From assembly GCF_013348805.1 (NCBI RefSeq), contig NZ_CP054690.1, forward strand, positions 2,542,001-2,606,000: a stretch of 64,000 bases of DNA, read 5' to 3'. Below the pieces are notes generated by a model. That model worked only from the letters and a program-made list of their open reading frames with translations. It was not told where the DNA came from and searched no databases. Made by a program: the position numbers and the translations under genes. The stretch comes from Rhodococcus sp. W8901. GTDB taxonomy: Bacteria; Actinomycetota; Actinomycetes; Mycobacteriales; Mycobacteriaceae. Numbering within the stretch: position 1 is the first letter of the stretch; every line of letters begins with the position of its first letter. Below, in pieces: positions 26,227 to 35,975 of this stretch.

Positions 26227-28008
26227 GTGCTGCGCACCCACCTGGCCGGCTCGCTACGACCCGAGCACGCTGAGCAGACCGTCACCCTCACCGGTTGGGT
26301 GGCGCGGCGGCGCGATCACGGCGGGGTGATCTTCATCGACCTGCGTGACGCCTCGGGCGTGTCCCAGGTCGTGTTCCGCGCGGGCGACGTGCTCGAGCAG
26401 GCGCACCGCCTCCGCGCCGAGTACTGCGTCAAGGTCACCGGCGTCGTCGAGGTCCGCCCCGAGGGGAACCAGAACTTCGAAATCCCCACCGGTGCCATCG
26501 AGGTCAACGCGACGGAGCTCGAGGTTCTCAACGAGAGCGCCCCGCTGCCGTTCCAGCTCGACGACCAGGCCGGCGAGGAAGCGCGGCTCAAGTACCGCTA
26601 CCTCGACCTGCGTCGCGAGGGCCCCGGCCACGCGATCCGGCTGCGCTCGAAGGCCAACGCCGCGGCCCGCTCGGTCCTGGCTCACCACGAGTTCGTCGAG
26701 GTCGAGACCCCGACGCTGACCCGGTCCACCCCCGAGGGTGCGCGTGACTTCCTGGTGCCCGCGCGCCTGCAGCCCGGCAACTTCTACGCGCTTCCGCAGA
26801 GCCCCCAGCTGTTCAAGCAGCTGCTCATGGTCGGCGGCATCGAGCGGTACTACCAGATCGCCCGTTGCTACCGCGACGAGGACTTCCGTGCGGACCGTCA
26901 GCCCGAGTTCACGCAGCTCGACATCGAGATGAGCTTCGTGACCCAGGAGGACGTCATCCTGCTGGCCGAGGAGATCCTGCACGCCGTGTGGAAGCTCATC
27001 GGTCACGAGATCACCACGCCGATCGCCCGGATGACCTACGCCGAGGCCATGCGCCGTTTCGGCTCCGACAAGCCCGACCTGCGGTTCGGCGTCGAACTCG
27101 TGGAGTGCAAGGAGTTCTTCAAGGACACCACGTTCCGCGTCTTCCAGGCCGAGTACGTCGGCGCGGTGGTCATGCCGGGCGGGGCCGCCCAGCCGCGCCG
27201 CGAGCTCGACCGCTGGCAGGACTGGGCCAAGCAGCGCGGCGCGCCGGGTCTCGCCTACGTGCTGGTCGGCGAGGACGGCGCACTGACCGGTCCGGTCGCG
27301 AAGAACCTGACCGACACCGAGCGCGCGGGTCTCGCCGCGCACGTCGGCGCCAAGCCCGGCGACTGCATCTTCTTCGGTGCGGGTGCGACCAAGTCCTCGC
27401 GCGCGCTGCTCGGCGCGGCCCGCGGCGAGATCGCGCGCAAGCAGAACCTGATCGACCCGGATGCCTGGGCGTTCGTGTGGATCATGGACGCGCCGATGTT
27501 CGAGCCCACCGCCGACGCGACCGCCAGCGGCGACGTGGCCCTGGGCTACAGCGCCTGGACCGCGGTGCATCACGCGTTCACCTCGCCCAAGCCGGAGTCG
27601 ATCGACACCTTCGACACCGATCCGGGTTCGGCGCTGGCCTACGCCTACGACATCGTCTGCAACGGCAACGAAATCGGTGGCGGCAGCATCCGCATCCACC
27701 GCAAGGACATCCAGGAACGCGTCTTCAAGGTGATGGGCATCTCGCACGAGGAAGCCGAGGAGAAGTTCGGCTTCCTGCTCGACGCCTTCGCGTTCGGCGC
27801 CCCGCCGCACGGCGGCATCGCCTTCGGCTGGGACCGCATCACGGCCCTGCTCGCGGGCGTGGACTCGATCCGCGAGGTCATCGCGTTCCCGAAGTCCGGT
27901 GGCGGCGTCGATCCGCTCACCGACGCGCCGGCGGCGATCACCGAGCTGCAGCGCAAGGAGTCCGGCATCGATGTCAAGCCGGAGCCGGTCGGCGCAGAAG
28001 GCAAGTAA
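26227..28008 (+). CDS. aspS: Aspartate--tRNA(Asp/Asn) ligase
   Basis: 593-aa class II synthetase of the bacterial type, with an N-terminal OB-fold anticodon domain ([20 protein letters not shown]), the catalytic core, a GAD insertion (residues about 280-420) and motif 3 in [13 protein letters not shown] near the end. Motif 2 includes [23 protein letters not shown] 26227 has AAGGA at 26217-26221 and yields the family N-terminus [10 protein letters not shown]. Many actinobacteria use a non-discriminating form that also charges tRNA-Asn for GatCAB; which form this is cannot be settled by eye. A strong hairpin terminates it. Confidence 0.96.
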   Translation: MLRTHLAGSLRPEHAEQTVTLTGWVARRRDHGGVIFIDLRDASGVSQVVFRAGDVLEQAHRLRAEYCVKVTGVVEVRPEGNQNFEIPTGAIEVNATELEVLNESAPLPFQLDDQAGEEARLKYRYLDLRREGPGHAIRLRSKANAAARSVLAHHEFVEVETPTLTRSTPEGARDFLVPARLQPGNFYALPQSPQLFKQLLMVGGIERYYQIARCYRDEDFRADRQPEFTQLDIEMSFVTQEDVILLAEEILHAVWKLIGHEITTPIARMTYAEAMRRFGSDKPDLRFGVELVECKEFFKDTTFRVFQAEYVGAVVMPGGAAQPRRELDRWQDWAKQRGAPGLAYVLVGEDGALTGPVAKNLTDTERAGLAAHVGAKPGDCIFFGAGATKSSRALLGAARGEIARKQNLIDPDAWAFVWIMDAPMFEPTADATASGDVALGYSAWTAVHHAFTSPKPESIDTFDTDPGSALAYAYDIVCNGNEIGGGSIRIHRKDIQERVFKVMGISHEEAEEKFGFLLDAFAFGAPPHGGIAFGWDRITALLAGVDSIREVIAFPKSGGGVDPLTDAPAAITELQRKESGIDVKPEPVGAEGK

Positions 28009-28022
28009 CCACGCAGTTCGTC

Positions 28023-28062
28023 GGAGCCCCGCGTCACGCACATCGCCGTGGCGCGGGGCTCC
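28023..28062 (+). terminator. aspS terminator hairpin
   Basis: GGAGCCCCGCG pairs with CGCGGGGCTCC, with three further base pairs inside and a loop of about 10 nt, starting 14 nt after the aspS stop. Confidence 0.85.
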
Positions 28063-28194
28063 GTCGTCGAACCGTGCTCAGCCGACGCGCCGAAAACGGC
28101 CGTAACCGACCTGCAACCCTGTATTCCCCCAGGTCGATGAGATCCGGATGGCGGGGCGGGCGATGAATGTCGGGCCGTGAGGGGCCGCGCCGGG

Positions 28195-28200
28195 TAGGTT
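28195..28200 (+). promoter_or_regulatory. Candidate -10 for leaderless phosphotransferase mRNA
   Basis: TAGGTT ends 8 nt before ATG 28209. There is no Shine-Dalgarno sequence. Confidence 0.5.
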
Positions 28201-28208
28201 GGTGATCG

Positions 28209-29387
28209 ATGACCGCAATATTGGCGGAACCCCTCTCCGAGGTAGTTGCCGCAGCCGAGAAGTTGCTCACTCGTCGGACCGGGGCGCCGGTCCGACTCGT
28301 CGACCCCGTCGATCTCGGGGGGAGCGGCCGCACCATCGTCCTCCGCGTCCGGGTCGCCGAGAACCCGTTCTCGCTGCCACGGACGTTGGTGATCAAGCAG
28401 GTTCGCGAGACGTCACGCACGGCCGATCCGCGACGCATCGAGTTCGAGGGCATGGCGGACACCGCCACGGTCGACGTCGCCTTCCTCCGCGAGGCGGTCT
28501 CCTACCAGTTCGCGACCGCGCTCGCGACCGAGAGCCGTCCGGGCGCCGAACTACTGGCGTACGACTTCGAGACCCGGTTGCTCGTCCTGGGTGACCTCGG
28601 CGACTCCACTCCGTTCGCCGCGCTGCTCAAGAACGCCGATCCGGACACCGTCACGAACTCGCTGATGGCGATGGCTCAGGCGCTCGGGCGGATGCATGCT
28701 GCGACCGTCGGGCGCGAGGAGGACTTCACCGCCCTGCTGCGTCGTGCGGAGGTGGCGCACTGCGGCGATGTGGTCGCCGAGCAGGCGGCAGCCTCGCTCG
28801 AGGTTGTGCCGGGACTACTCGCCGAGCACCTCGACGTCGAGGTGTCACCGGAGGTGCTCGCGATCGCGGCACGCGCCGGCAGGCTCTTCGGTGGCGGTCG
28901 GTTCCGCGCCTTCAGCCCGTCCGATCTGTGCCCGGACAACATCATCGTCAACGACGAGGGTGTCCGGTTCCTGGACTACGAGTGGGGTGGCTTCCGGGAC
29001 GCGACGCTGGACCTCGCGTACGCGCTGGTGTCGTTCCCGGCGTGCCTGTGCAGCATCGACCTGTCGTACGAGCGGGCGAGTGCGATGACCGAGGCGTGGC
29101 GGGCCGAGGTCGTCGGGATGTGGCCGGTGCTGGCGGACGACGAATTCCTCACCGAACGGGTGATCGACGCGCAGCTCGTGTGGGTGTGGCTCAGCACGTT
29201 CCTGTTCCTGCCCGAGGACTACACGCGGATCGCCGCAGTGCGGGAGCACCATCTGTCGGCGCCCCGGAACGAGGCGCTCGCGGCGCGGTGGGAGGGCCTG
29301 GCCCGATTCGCGGAGCGGTCGGGACACGACGCCGTCGCCGAGCACGCGTCGCAGGTGCTGGAGCGCCTGCGCGAACGCCTCGGCTGA
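28209..29387 (+). CDS. Aminoglycoside phosphotransferase-fold protein, Brenner motif degenerate
   Basis: 392 aa with the layout of the APH/choline-kinase family: a strand-rich N-lobe with LVIKQVRE (the likely ATP-binding Lys), LLVLGDLGD hinge, and a C-lobe with AFSPSDLCPDNIIVNDEG followed by FLDYEWGGF. In active APH enzymes the loop is His-Gly-Asp-x4-Asn; here the first His is replaced by Ser while the Asp and Asn remain, and the metal-binding Asp of the LDYE segment is present. It may be an active atypical kinase or a pseudokinase. The substrate is unknown. It converges with a TetR gene across 6 nt. Confidence 0.75.
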   Translation: MTAILAEPLSEVVAAAEKLLTRRTGAPVRLVDPVDLGGSGRTIVLRVRVAENPFSLPRTLVIKQVRETSRTADPRRIEFEGMADTATVDVAFLREAVSYQFATALATESRPGAELLAYDFETRLLVLGDLGDSTPFAALLKNADPDTVTNSLMAMAQALGRMHAATVGREEDFTALLRRAEVAHCGDVVAEQAAASLEVVPGLLAEHLDVEVSPEVLAIAARAGRLFGGGRFRAFSPSDLCPDNIIVNDEGVRFLDYEWGGFRDATLDLAYALVSFPACLCSIDLSYERASAMTEAWRAEVVGMWPVLADDEFLTERVIDAQLVWVWLSTFLFLPEDYTRIAAVREHHLSAPRNEALAARWEGLARFAERSGHDAVAEHASQVLERLRERLG

Positions 29388-29393
29388 TCCGAC

Positions 29394-30155
29394 TCAGTCC
29401 CGGTCGGACCCGGCGGCGCCCGCCAGCAGCAACTCGAGTGCGCGGCGCAGGTTTGCGCGCGCCGCACGTTCCATGATCGGGGCGTCGTCGCCCGGGGGAG
29501 GAACGGCCGACTCGTCCCCGCCCATCAATCTGCTGGACAGCGGGTAACGGTCGGCGAAGTCAGGGGCCGCCGCGGCCAGCGCGTCCATCCTGTCGGCCCA
29601 CCACTGCTCGTCGCCCTCGCCGGTCACCGACGGTGCCCGGCGGGCGTCGACGACGGTGCGGGCGGCGGCCGCCGCGAGCGAGAACGCGGACGACGCGATC
29701 GCGGCCACGTCGGCGTGGTGGAGTCCGATCGGCAGCAGGGTTCCGAGAAGCGACTCGAACGCGTCCTGCTGGTGTGGGCCCAGCACCGGTCGGGCGTGCG
29801 CGAGGTCGAGCATCCAGGGGTGCTCGACGTACAGCTCGAGCAGATGCTCGGCCCACTCCGTCACCGATATCGGTCGGGTCGCCGCGAAGCCGGCGTAGGC
29901 CCGGTCGTACATGAGGTCGAGCAACTCGGCCTTCCCGCCGACGTACGTGTAGAGCGCCATCGCGGTGCACCCGAGGCGATCGCCGATCGCGCGCAGGGGG
30001 ACGGACGCGTCGCCGCGTTCATCGGCGATTGCGGTAGCCGCCGCGACGATCGAGTCGAGCGTGAGTCCCGAGCCGGCGTCGGATCCGGCGGTGGGGGATT
30101 CCCAGAGCAGGGACAGTGTGCGGGCCGCATCCCCGCGCCCGGTGATAGGACCCAT
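29394..30155 (-). CDS. TetR-family regulator (TetR_C type)
   Basis: 253-aa regulator with an N-terminal extension of about 30 residues, a helix-turn-helix (LDSIVAAATAIADERGDASV, then AIGDRLGCTAMALYTYVGGK) and a C-terminal domain of the tetracycline-repressor style with Trp/His-containing segments (HPWMLDLAHARPVLGPHQ). It is divergent from the truncated hydrolase gene, and a matching inverted repeat lies between the two starts. Likely a local repressor whose natural target has decayed. Confidence 0.9.
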   Translation of the reverse strand: MGPITGRGDAARTLSLLWESPTAGSDAGSGLTLDSIVAAATAIADERGDASVPLRAIGDRLGCTAMALYTYVGGKAELLDLMYDRAYAGFAATRPISVTEWAEHLLELYVEHPWMLDLAHARPVLGPHQQDAFESLLGTLLPIGLHHADVAAIASSAFSLAAAAARTVVDARRAPSVTGEGDEQWWADRMDALAAAAPDFADRYPLSSRLMGGDESAVPPPGDDAPIMERAARANLRRALELLLAGAAGSDRD

Positions 30156-30161
30156 TTCCGT

Positions 30162-30209
30162 TCCTTACATTGTATAGTTCCTGGTCCATTGCACTATACG
30201 TCGTAAGGA
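30162..30209. promoter_or_regulatory. Inverted repeat operator between divergent TetR and hydrolase remnant
   Basis: Left arm TCCTTACATTGTATAGT and right arm ACTATACGTCGTAAGGA match at 14 of 17 positions around a 14-nt centre. On the minus strand TACAAT (30169-30174) is a good -10 for the TetR gene, inside the operator. The right arm also contains the AAGGAG ribosome-binding site of the remnant gene. Confidence 0.7.
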
Positions 30210-30218
30210 GCGCTGGAG

Positions 30219-30752
30219 ATGGGGCAACGGCACGATGAGGCGGTGCTGCACGACGGCACCCGGATTCCGGTACTCGTTCGCGGTGATCGCCGCCGACTAG
30301 GACACCGGATGGCGCACCCTGCCCCGTACCTGGAGATGCTCGCTGTCACCCGTGCGGCCCACGCCATGGCGGCCGCGCCGTCTGCAACCCACACATCGGT
30401 CGAGGCCGGGGACTGGGACGCCGTCGCGGTCACCAGTACCGAGGCGCAGACCAGGCAGTTCGTGACGCTGTACGAGGCACTGCAGGCATTCGACGACACC
30501 GCGTCCGGGGCGGTACCGACGGTTCCGCGGCTGTGCTTCGCCGGTGCGGCCGACGAGATCGCCTACGGGCCCGGCTGGGGTGACGTCACTGTGAAGGTGG
30601 CCGAGCCGCTGCTGAAGCGTCGCGCGGACCTCGAAGCCCGCGGTTGGGTGGTGGAGGTGATGCCCGGCCGGGATCACATGAGCGCGATGGGCGCGGACGT
30701 CGTGCTGCCGCTGCTGACCGGATGGCTGGCCGGGGTGCGGGTGGACCGCTGA
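30219..30752 (+). pseudogene. Alpha/beta hydrolase remnant with internal deletion
   Basis: A 177-aa open frame whose two ends look like one hydrolase. Residues 5-22 (DEAVLHDGTRIPVLVRGD) resemble the first strand of such enzymes, and residues 95 onward carry the end of one: RLCFAGAADEI with the acid residue, and PGRDHMSAMG with the catalytic His. The oxyanion HG loop and the G-x-S-x-G nucleophile elbow that should lie between are missing, so about 80-120 residues have been lost in frame near residue 25. It still has a start with GGAG and is divergent from a TetR gene. An intact short protein with a new role is possible but less likely. Confidence 0.65.
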
Positions 30753-30782
30753 CCGATCGAGTCGAGTGTGGGGATCGGCACA

Positions 30783-30810
30783 TTGCAGTAGATACCCCTG
30801 GGGGTATGGT
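30783..30810 (+). promoter_or_regulatory. Promoter with CsoR/CstR-type operator
   Basis: TTGCAG (30783-30788) and TATGGT (30805-30810) are spaced by 16 nt. Between and over them lies ATACCCC-TG-GGGGTAT (30792-30807), a perfect 7-2-7 palindrome of the kind bound by CsoR-family (DUF156) copper, nickel or persulfide sensors. Binding would block RNA polymerase. Confidence 0.75.
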
Positions 30811-30847
30811 GGGTGCCACCTGCAACCCACGCTCGAGGAGATTCATC

Positions 30848-31006
30848 GTGTGCTACCCCGTTACCTGCCGGACCTGCAACAAGACCACCTGGGGAGGCTG
30901 TGGCCGGCACGTCGACAGCGTCATGCGCACGGTGCCGGCCGCCGAACGGTGCAAGTGTGAGCAGCCGGCCAAGCCGGGGTTCTTCAAGTCGCTGTTCGGG
31001 CGCTGA
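30848..31006 (+). CDS. 52-aa cysteine-rich protein, probable metal- or thiol-responsive
   Basis: A very small protein with six Cys at positions 2, 7, 10, 18, 35 and 37 and one His at 21: CYPVTCRTCNKTTWGGCGRH, then a CKC pair and a basic FFKSLFGR tail. The CxxC and Cys/His spacing suggest a zinc- or copper-binding knuckle. Similar small proteins occur widely, but I know no assigned function. The GTG start is fixed by GAGGAG at 30835-30840, 7 nt away. A CsoR-type operator covers its promoter, so it should respond to copper, another metal or reactive sulfur. No CsoR gene, P-type ATPase or rhodanese is adjacent. It may buffer or chaperone the metal. Confidence 0.8.
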   Translation: MCYPVTCRTCNKTTWGGCGRHVDSVMRTVPAAERCKCEQPAKPGFFKSLFGR

Positions 31007-31008
31007 CC

Positions 31009-31027
31009 GCGACGCGAGCGGCGTCGC
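31009..31027 (+). terminator. Short GC hairpin after the Cys-rich gene
   Basis: GCGACGC and GCGTCGC pair around a GAGCG loop, beginning 3 nt after the stop. It isolates the small gene from rarA. Confidence 0.55.
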
Positions 31028-31047
31028 CCGCCGTCGGTGGCGGCTAG

Positions 31048-31053
31048 TAGCGT
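31048..31053 (+). promoter_or_regulatory. Candidate -10 for leaderless rarA mRNA
   Basis: TAGCGT ends 6 nt before GTG 31060, with no Shine-Dalgarno. An overlapping TAG at 31045 gives a second register. Confidence 0.4.
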
Positions 31054-31059
31054 CGGGGC

Positions 31060-32475
31060 GTGACTGATTTCTTCGGCGACACCGACACCGCGGGCGACGG
31101 GGCGGGTCTGTTCGAGGCTCCCGCGGCCGAGCCCGACCCGGAGTCGCAGCCGCTGACGTCGGTGCCACGGCAGGCCGCATCGCCGAGTCCGGGGGCGCCG
31201 CTTGCGGTGCGGATGCGTCCGGCCGCGCTGTCGGAGGTGGTCGGTCAGCAGCACCTGTTGGGTCCCGGGGCGCCGCTGCGGCGTCTCGTGGAGGGCTCCG
31301 GTGCATCGTCGGTCCTGCTCTACGGGCCGCCGGGAACCGGCAAGACCACGCTCGCATCGCTGATCTCGGGTGCGACGGGCCGGAAATTCGAGGCGCTGTC
31401 CGCGCTGTCCGCCGGGGTCAAGGAGGTGCGCGGCGTCATCGAACTGGCCCGCCGCCGCCTCCTTCAAGGCGAGCAGACGGTGCTGTTCATCGACGAGGTC
31501 CACCGCTTCTCCAAGACCCAGCAGGACGCGCTGTTGGCGGCCGTGGAGAACCGGATCGTGCTCCTGGTTGCCGCGACCACTGAGAACCCGTCGTTCTCGG
31601 TGGTGTCGCCGCTGCTGTCGCGGTCGCTCGTGCTGCAACTCCAGTCGCTGACCGCGGACGACATCCGCAGCGTCATCGAGCGCGCCCGCGAGGACGAGCG
31701 CGGCCTCGGCGGGTCCGTCGACCTCACCGACGACGCGCTCGAGCATCTCGTCCGGCTGGCCGCAGGCGACGCGCGGCGGGCGCTGACCGCGCTCGAGGCC
31801 GCCGCCGGTACCGCGCTCGACCGCACCGACGAACGCCCCGCGGTCGTCGACCTCGAGACGGTCGAGTCCAGCGTCGACAAGGCCGCCGTCCGCTACGACC
31901 GTGACGGTGACCAGCATTACGACGTGATCAGCGCGTTCATCAAGTCGATTCGCGGCTCGGATGTCGACGCCGCGCTGCACTACCTCGCCCGGATGATCAC
32001 GGCGGGGGAGGACCCGCGGTTCATCGCCCGCCGCCTCGTCGTGCACGCCAGCGAGGACATCGGCATGGCCGACCCGACCGCGCTGCAGACCGCGACCGCC
32101 GCGGCTCAGGCCGTGCAGCTGATCGGCATGCCCGAGGCGCGGCTCGCCCTCGCGCAGGCCACGATCCACCTCGCGACCGCACCCAAGTCCGGTGCCGTCA
32201 TCGCCGCGCTGGGTGCCGCGATGGCCGACGTCGCGGCCGGCAAGTCGGGCCTGGTCCCGCCGCACTTGCGGGACGGCCACTACGCGGGCGCCGCGCAGCT
32301 CGGCAACGCCGTCGGATACAAGTACCCGCACGACCACCAGGACGGCGTCCTGCCTCAGCAGTACCCGCCGGACGAACTGGTCGGTGTCGACTACTACGAG
32401 CCCACCACCCACGGCGCCGAGCGGGAGATCGCCGGACGGGTGGGCAAGCTCCGCCGGATCGTGCGCGGCCGCTGA
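31060..32475 (+). CDS. rarA: Replication-associated recombination protein A (AAA+ ATPase)
   Basis: 471-aa member of the RarA/MgsA/WRNIP1 clamp-loader-like family, which acts at stalled forks. After a disordered acidic N-terminal tail of about 45 residues come the lead [17 protein letters not shown], Walker [14 protein letters not shown] (about residue 90), Walker [10 protein letters not shown], sensor 1 [10 protein letters not shown] with the arginine finger region LLSRSLV, and the C-terminal tetramerisation part ([23 protein letters not shown]). The GTG start lacks a Shine-Dalgarno. Gene order rarA-alaS-ruvX is the usual one in related genomes. Confidence 0.94.
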   Translation: MTDFFGDTDTAGDGAGLFEAPAAEPDPESQPLTSVPRQAASPSPGAPLAVRMRPAALSEVVGQQHLLGPGAPLRRLVEGSGASSVLLYGPPGTGKTTLASLISGATGRKFEALSALSAGVKEVRGVIELARRRLLQGEQTVLFIDEVHRFSKTQQDALLAAVENRIVLLVAATTENPSFSVVSPLLSRSLVLQLQSLTADDIRSVIERAREDERGLGGSVDLTDDALEHLVRLAAGDARRALTALEAAAGTALDRTDERPAVVDLETVESSVDKAAVRYDRDGDQHYDVISAFIKSIRGSDVDAALHYLARMITAGEDPRFIARRLVVHASEDIGMADPTALQTATAAAQAVQLIGMPEARLALAQATIHLATAPKSGAVIAALGAAMADVAAGKSGLVPPHLRDGHYAGAAQLGNAVGYKYPHDHQDGVLPQQYPPDELVGVDYYEPTTHGAEREIAGRVGKLRRIVRGR

Positions 32476-32679
32476 GACCTGTTGCGCCGTCGGTGAGAAC
32501 GTCGTCCGGTCGCGTGGGGCTCGTCACGGTGACGCCGGGAACCAGCGGGGTATCACGTGCGCCGAATAAACGATTGGTGCGGGGGCGTTAAGCTTGCCAA
32601 TGGTCGTTTCGCGTCTCGGAGGCGTTATCGGCGGCCGGACACAGTGAATTTCGACGGACATACGTTAGGACGAACACAG

Positions 32680-35364
32680 GTGCAGACCCACGAGATCCGT
32701 AGGCGCTTCCTCGACCATTTCGTCAAGGCGGGCCACACCGAGGTGCCCAGCGCCTCGCTGATTCTCGACGACCCGAACCTGCTGTTCGTCAACGCCGGCA
32801 TGGTGCAGTTCAAGCCGTTCTTCCTGGGCCAGCAGACGCCGCCCTACGACACCGCGACCAGCGTGCAGAAGTGCGTGCGCACCGGTGACATCGAGAACGT
32901 CGGCATCACCACGCGCCACAACACGTTCTTCCAGATGGCGGGCAACTTCAGCTTCGGCGACTATTTCAAGCGCGGTGCTATCAAGCACGCGTGGGCGCTG
33001 CTGACGAACAGCACCTCGGACGGCGGCTACGGCTTCGACCCCGAGCGGCTGTGGGTGACTGTCTACCTCGACGACGACGAGGCCCGCGACATCTGGATGG
33101 AAGAGGCCGGCATCCCCGACGAGCGCATCCAGCGCCGCGGCATGGCCGACAACTACTGGTCGATGGGCATCCCCGGCCCGTGCGGACCGTGCTCGGAGAT
33201 CTACTACGACCGCGGCCCCGAGTACGGCGCCGAGGGTGGCCCCGAGGCCGACGAGGACCGGTACCTCGAAATCTGGAACCTCGTGTTCATGCAGAACGAG
33301 CGCGGCGAGGGCACCGGCAAGGACAGCTTCGAGATCCTCGGCCCGCTGCCGAAGCAGAACATCGACACCGGTATGGGTGTCGAGCGCGTCGCGTTCCTGC
33401 TGCAGGGAGTCGACAACGTCTACGAGACGGACCTCGTCCGCCCCGTGATCACCAAGGCCGAGGAGCTCTCCGGCCGCACGTACGGCGCCGAGGGCCCGGA
33501 CGGATCCGCTGCAGACATTCGTTTCAGAGTCATCGCCGACCACGCACGCACCGCCGTCATGCTGATCGCCGACGGCGTCAACCCCGGCAACGAGGGTCGC
33601 GGCTACGTGCTGCGCCGTCTGCTGCGCCGCATCATCCGCTCGGCGAAGCTGCTCGGCGCCGAGAAGCCGAGCATGCGTGAGTTCGTCACCGTCGTGCGCG
33701 ACACGATGTCGCCGTCGTACCCGGAGCTCGCCACCGACTTCGACCGCATCGTGGGTGTCGCGGTCGGTGAGGAGACCGCGTTCCTGCGCACGATCGCGGC
33801 CGGCTCGAAGATGTTCGAGGCGGAGGCCGACCAGGTCAAGGCGGCCGGCAAGACGGTCTTCGGCGGCAACGAGGCGTTCGTCCTGCACGACACCTACGGC
33901 TTCCCGATCGACCTGACCCTCGAGATGGCGGCCGAGGCCGGCCTGAACGTGGACGAGGACGGCTTCCGTTCCCTCATGGCCGAGCAGCGCAAGCGCGCCA
34001 AGGAGGATGCGCAGGCGCGCAAGCACGCCCACGCCGACCTGTCGGTCTACAAGGAGCTCGTCGACCGCGGCCCCACCGAGTTCACCGGCTTCAACGAGCT
34101 GGTCTCCGAAGCGCACGTGCTCGCGCTCATCTCCAACGGTGTTCGCGTGCCCACGGCTACCGCGGGCCAGGACGTCGAGGTCATTCTCGACCGCAGCCCG
34201 CTGTACGCCGAGGCCGGCGGCCAGATCGCTGACATCGGCTCGATCTCGGCGGCGGGCCTGCGCGTGCAGGTGAACGACGTGCAGAAGATCGCCAAGAAGG
34301 TGTGGGTCCACAAGGTCACCGTCAAGGAGGGTCAGATCACCGAGGGCGACGTCGTCCTCGCGCAGGTCGACCCGGAGTGGCGCAAGGGCGCTACGCAGGG
34401 CCACTCCGGCACCCACATGGTGCACGCGGCACTGCGACAGGTGCTGGGCCCCAACGCCGTTCAGGCCGGCTCGCTCAACAAGCCGGGCTACCTGCGCTTC
34501 GACTTCAACTGGCAGGGCCAGCTGTCGGAGTCGCAGAAGCAGGAGATCGAGGTCGTCACCAACGAGGCCGTCGCCGCGAACCACCCGGTGAACACGTTCG
34601 TCACCGATCTCGACCGCGCGAAGCAGATGGGCGCGATGGCGCTGTTCGGCGAGAACTACGGAGACGAGGTCCGCGTCGTCGAGATCGGTGGACCGTTCTC
34701 GATGGAGCTGTGCGGCGGCACGCACGTCCAGCACTCCACGCAGATCGGCCCGGTGACGCTCCTCGGTGAGTCGTCGGTCGGTTCCGGTGTGCGTCGCGTC
34801 GAGGCGTTCGTCGGACTCGACTCGTACCGCTACCTGGCCAAGGAGCGGGCGCTGCTCGCCGGTGTGGCGTCGTCGCTGAAGGTGCCGTCGGACGAGGTCC
34901 CGGCCCGTGTCGAGGCGCTCGTCGAGCGTCTGCGCGCGGCCGAGAAGGAACTCGAGGCCACCAAGGCCGCCGCGGTCCTGGCGTCCGCCGGAACCTTCGT
35001 CGACAAGGCCCACCGCTTCGGTGAGGTGCTGCTCGTCGCCGAGCGGGCGCCCGAGGGTGTCGCCGGTAACGACCTGCGCAGCCTCGTCACCGACGTCCGG
35101 GGCCGCTTCGGCACCCAGCCCGCGGTCGTGGTGCTGCTCGGCAGCGCCGACGGCAAGGTCCCGTTCGTCGTGGCCACCACCAAGGCGGCGCAGAACCTGG
35201 GCATCAAGGCCGGCGACCTCGTCGCGAGCTTCGGACCCCAGATCGGCGGCCGCGGCGGCGGCAAGGCGGACATGGCCCAGGGCGCCGGCTCCGACGTCTC
35301 CGGTATCCCCGCAGCACTCGAGGGTGTCCGGGGTCGGGTCGCTGAGCTGGCCGGGAACTCCTAG
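32680..35364 (+). CDS. alaS: Alanine--tRNA ligase
   Basis: 894-aa class II synthetase with editing. The aminoacylation core starts [33 protein letters not shown] and the [18 protein letters not shown] segment are catalytic. The editing domain shows the zinc-binding [16 protein letters not shown] (HxxxH) and CGGTHV Cys/His sites, and the C-terminal DHHA1-like domain has [16 protein letters not shown] 32680 is supported by AGGA at 32667-32670; an upstream GTG at 32644 would add 12 residues not typical of the family. Upstream lies a 204-nt region with no T-box or other element I could recognise. Confidence 0.96.
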   Translation: MQTHEIRRRFLDHFVKAGHTEVPSASLILDDPNLLFVNAGMVQFKPFFLGQQTPPYDTATSVQKCVRTGDIENVGITTRHNTFFQMAGNFSFGDYFKRGAIKHAWALLTNSTSDGGYGFDPERLWVTVYLDDDEARDIWMEEAGIPDERIQRRGMADNYWSMGIPGPCGPCSEIYYDRGPEYGAEGGPEADEDRYLEIWNLVFMQNERGEGTGKDSFEILGPLPKQNIDTGMGVERVAFLLQGVDNVYETDLVRPVITKAEELSGRTYGAEGPDGSAADIRFRVIADHARTAVMLIADGVNPGNEGRGYVLRRLLRRIIRSAKLLGAEKPSMREFVTVVRDTMSPSYPELATDFDRIVGVAVGEETAFLRTIAAGSKMFEAEADQVKAAGKTVFGGNEAFVLHDTYGFPIDLTLEMAAEAGLNVDEDGFRSLMAEQRKRAKEDAQARKHAHADLSVYKELVDRGPTEFTGFNELVSEAHVLALISNGVRVPTATAGQDVEVILDRSPLYAEAGGQIADIGSISAAGLRVQVNDVQKIAKKVWVHKVTVKEGQITEGDVVLAQVDPEWRKGATQGHSGTHMVHAALRQVLGPNAVQAGSLNKPGYLRFDFNWQGQLSESQKQEIEVVTNEAVAANHPVNTFVTDLDRAKQMGAMALFGENYGDEVRVVEIGGPFSMELCGGTHVQHSTQIGPVTLLGESSVGSGVRRVEAFVGLDSYRYLAKERALLAGVASSLKVPSDEVPARVEALVERLRAAEKELEATKAAAVLASAGTFVDKAHRFGEVLLVAERAPEGVAGNDLRSLVTDVRGRFGTQPAVVVLLGSADGKVPFVVATTKAAQNLGIKAGDLVASFGPQIGGRGGGKADMAQGAGSDVSGIPAALEGVRGRVAELAGNS

Positions 35365-35366
35365 CG

Positions 35367-35975
35367 GTGCCCCCGGCCCCGTCGGGTCCCGACCGTCCTG
35401 CCCCGTCGGGTCCCGACCGTCCCGCACAGCCGGGTCCCGACCGTCCCGCACAGCCGGGGCCTGATCGGCCCGGAGTCGACGATCCCGGGCGCGGCCGTCG
35501 GATCGGCATCGACGTCGGAAGCGTGCGGATCGGGGTGGCCTCGTGCGACCCCGACTGCATTCTCGCGACGCCGGTCGAGACCGTCCCCCGCTCGAAGGAG
35601 AAGGGGCCCGACGCGCCGGATATCCGGCGGATTGTCGAGCTTGTCGAGGAGTACGAGGCCGTCGAGGTTATCGTCGGTCTGCCGCAGACTCTGCGCGGGG
35701 AACGCGGGAAGGCCGCGGGCCTCGCGTCCGCGTTCGCGCAGAGGGTGCGCCGCCGCATCGATCCGATTCCGGTGCGGATGGCCGACGAGCGGCTGACGAC
35801 GGTCACGGCGTCGCGTGCACTCCGCGAGAGCGGCGTCAGTGCGAAGGGACAGCGGCCGATGATCGATCAGGCCGCCGCTGTGGCGATCTTGCAGGGATGG
35901 TTGGACGAGCGGAGCAGAGCGGTGAACGTAACGGACTCGGACGGTAGCGGCCGACCCACGGAGGACGGCCTGTGA
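35367..35975 (+). CDS. ruvX: Holliday-junction resolvase-like protein RuvX (YqgF), with repeat-expanded N-terminus
   Basis: 202 aa. The RNase H-like RuvX domain begins at about residue 43 with [15 protein letters not shown] (first catalytic Asp) and continues with [24 protein letters not shown] and [11 protein letters not shown] (last Asp). It takes part in rRNA processing and/or recombination. The first 40 residues are an extra Pro-rich tail made of four 8-residue repeats (GPDRPA core), encoded by a 24-nt tandem repeat. Related proteins have a shorter tail here. GTG 35367 is only 2 nt after alaS. mltG overlaps its end by 4 nt. Confidence 0.9.
   Translation: MPPAPSGPDRPAPSGPDRPAQPGPDRPAQPGPDRPGVDDPGRGRRIGIDVGSVRIGVASCDPDCILATPVETVPRSKEKGPDAPDIRRIVELVEEYEAVEVIVGLPQTLRGERGKAAGLASAFAQRVRRRIDPIPVRMADERLTTVTASRALRESGVSAKGQRPMIDQAAAVAILQGWLDERSRAVNVTDSDGSGRPTEDGL
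35379..35474 (+). repeat. Four 24-bp tandem repeats within ruvX
   Basis: Units at 35379, 35403, 35427 and 35451. The first three are nearly identical, around the core GGGTCCCGACCGTCC; the fourth has diverged. They encode [10 protein letters not shown]-like octapeptides and keep the reading frame. Confidence 0.9.

Noticed and set aside
32476-32679. T-box or other tRNA-sensing leader before alaS
   Set aside because: No T-box sequence or terminator/antiterminator pair is seen; the region is short and featureless apart from a weak TAAGCT hexamer.
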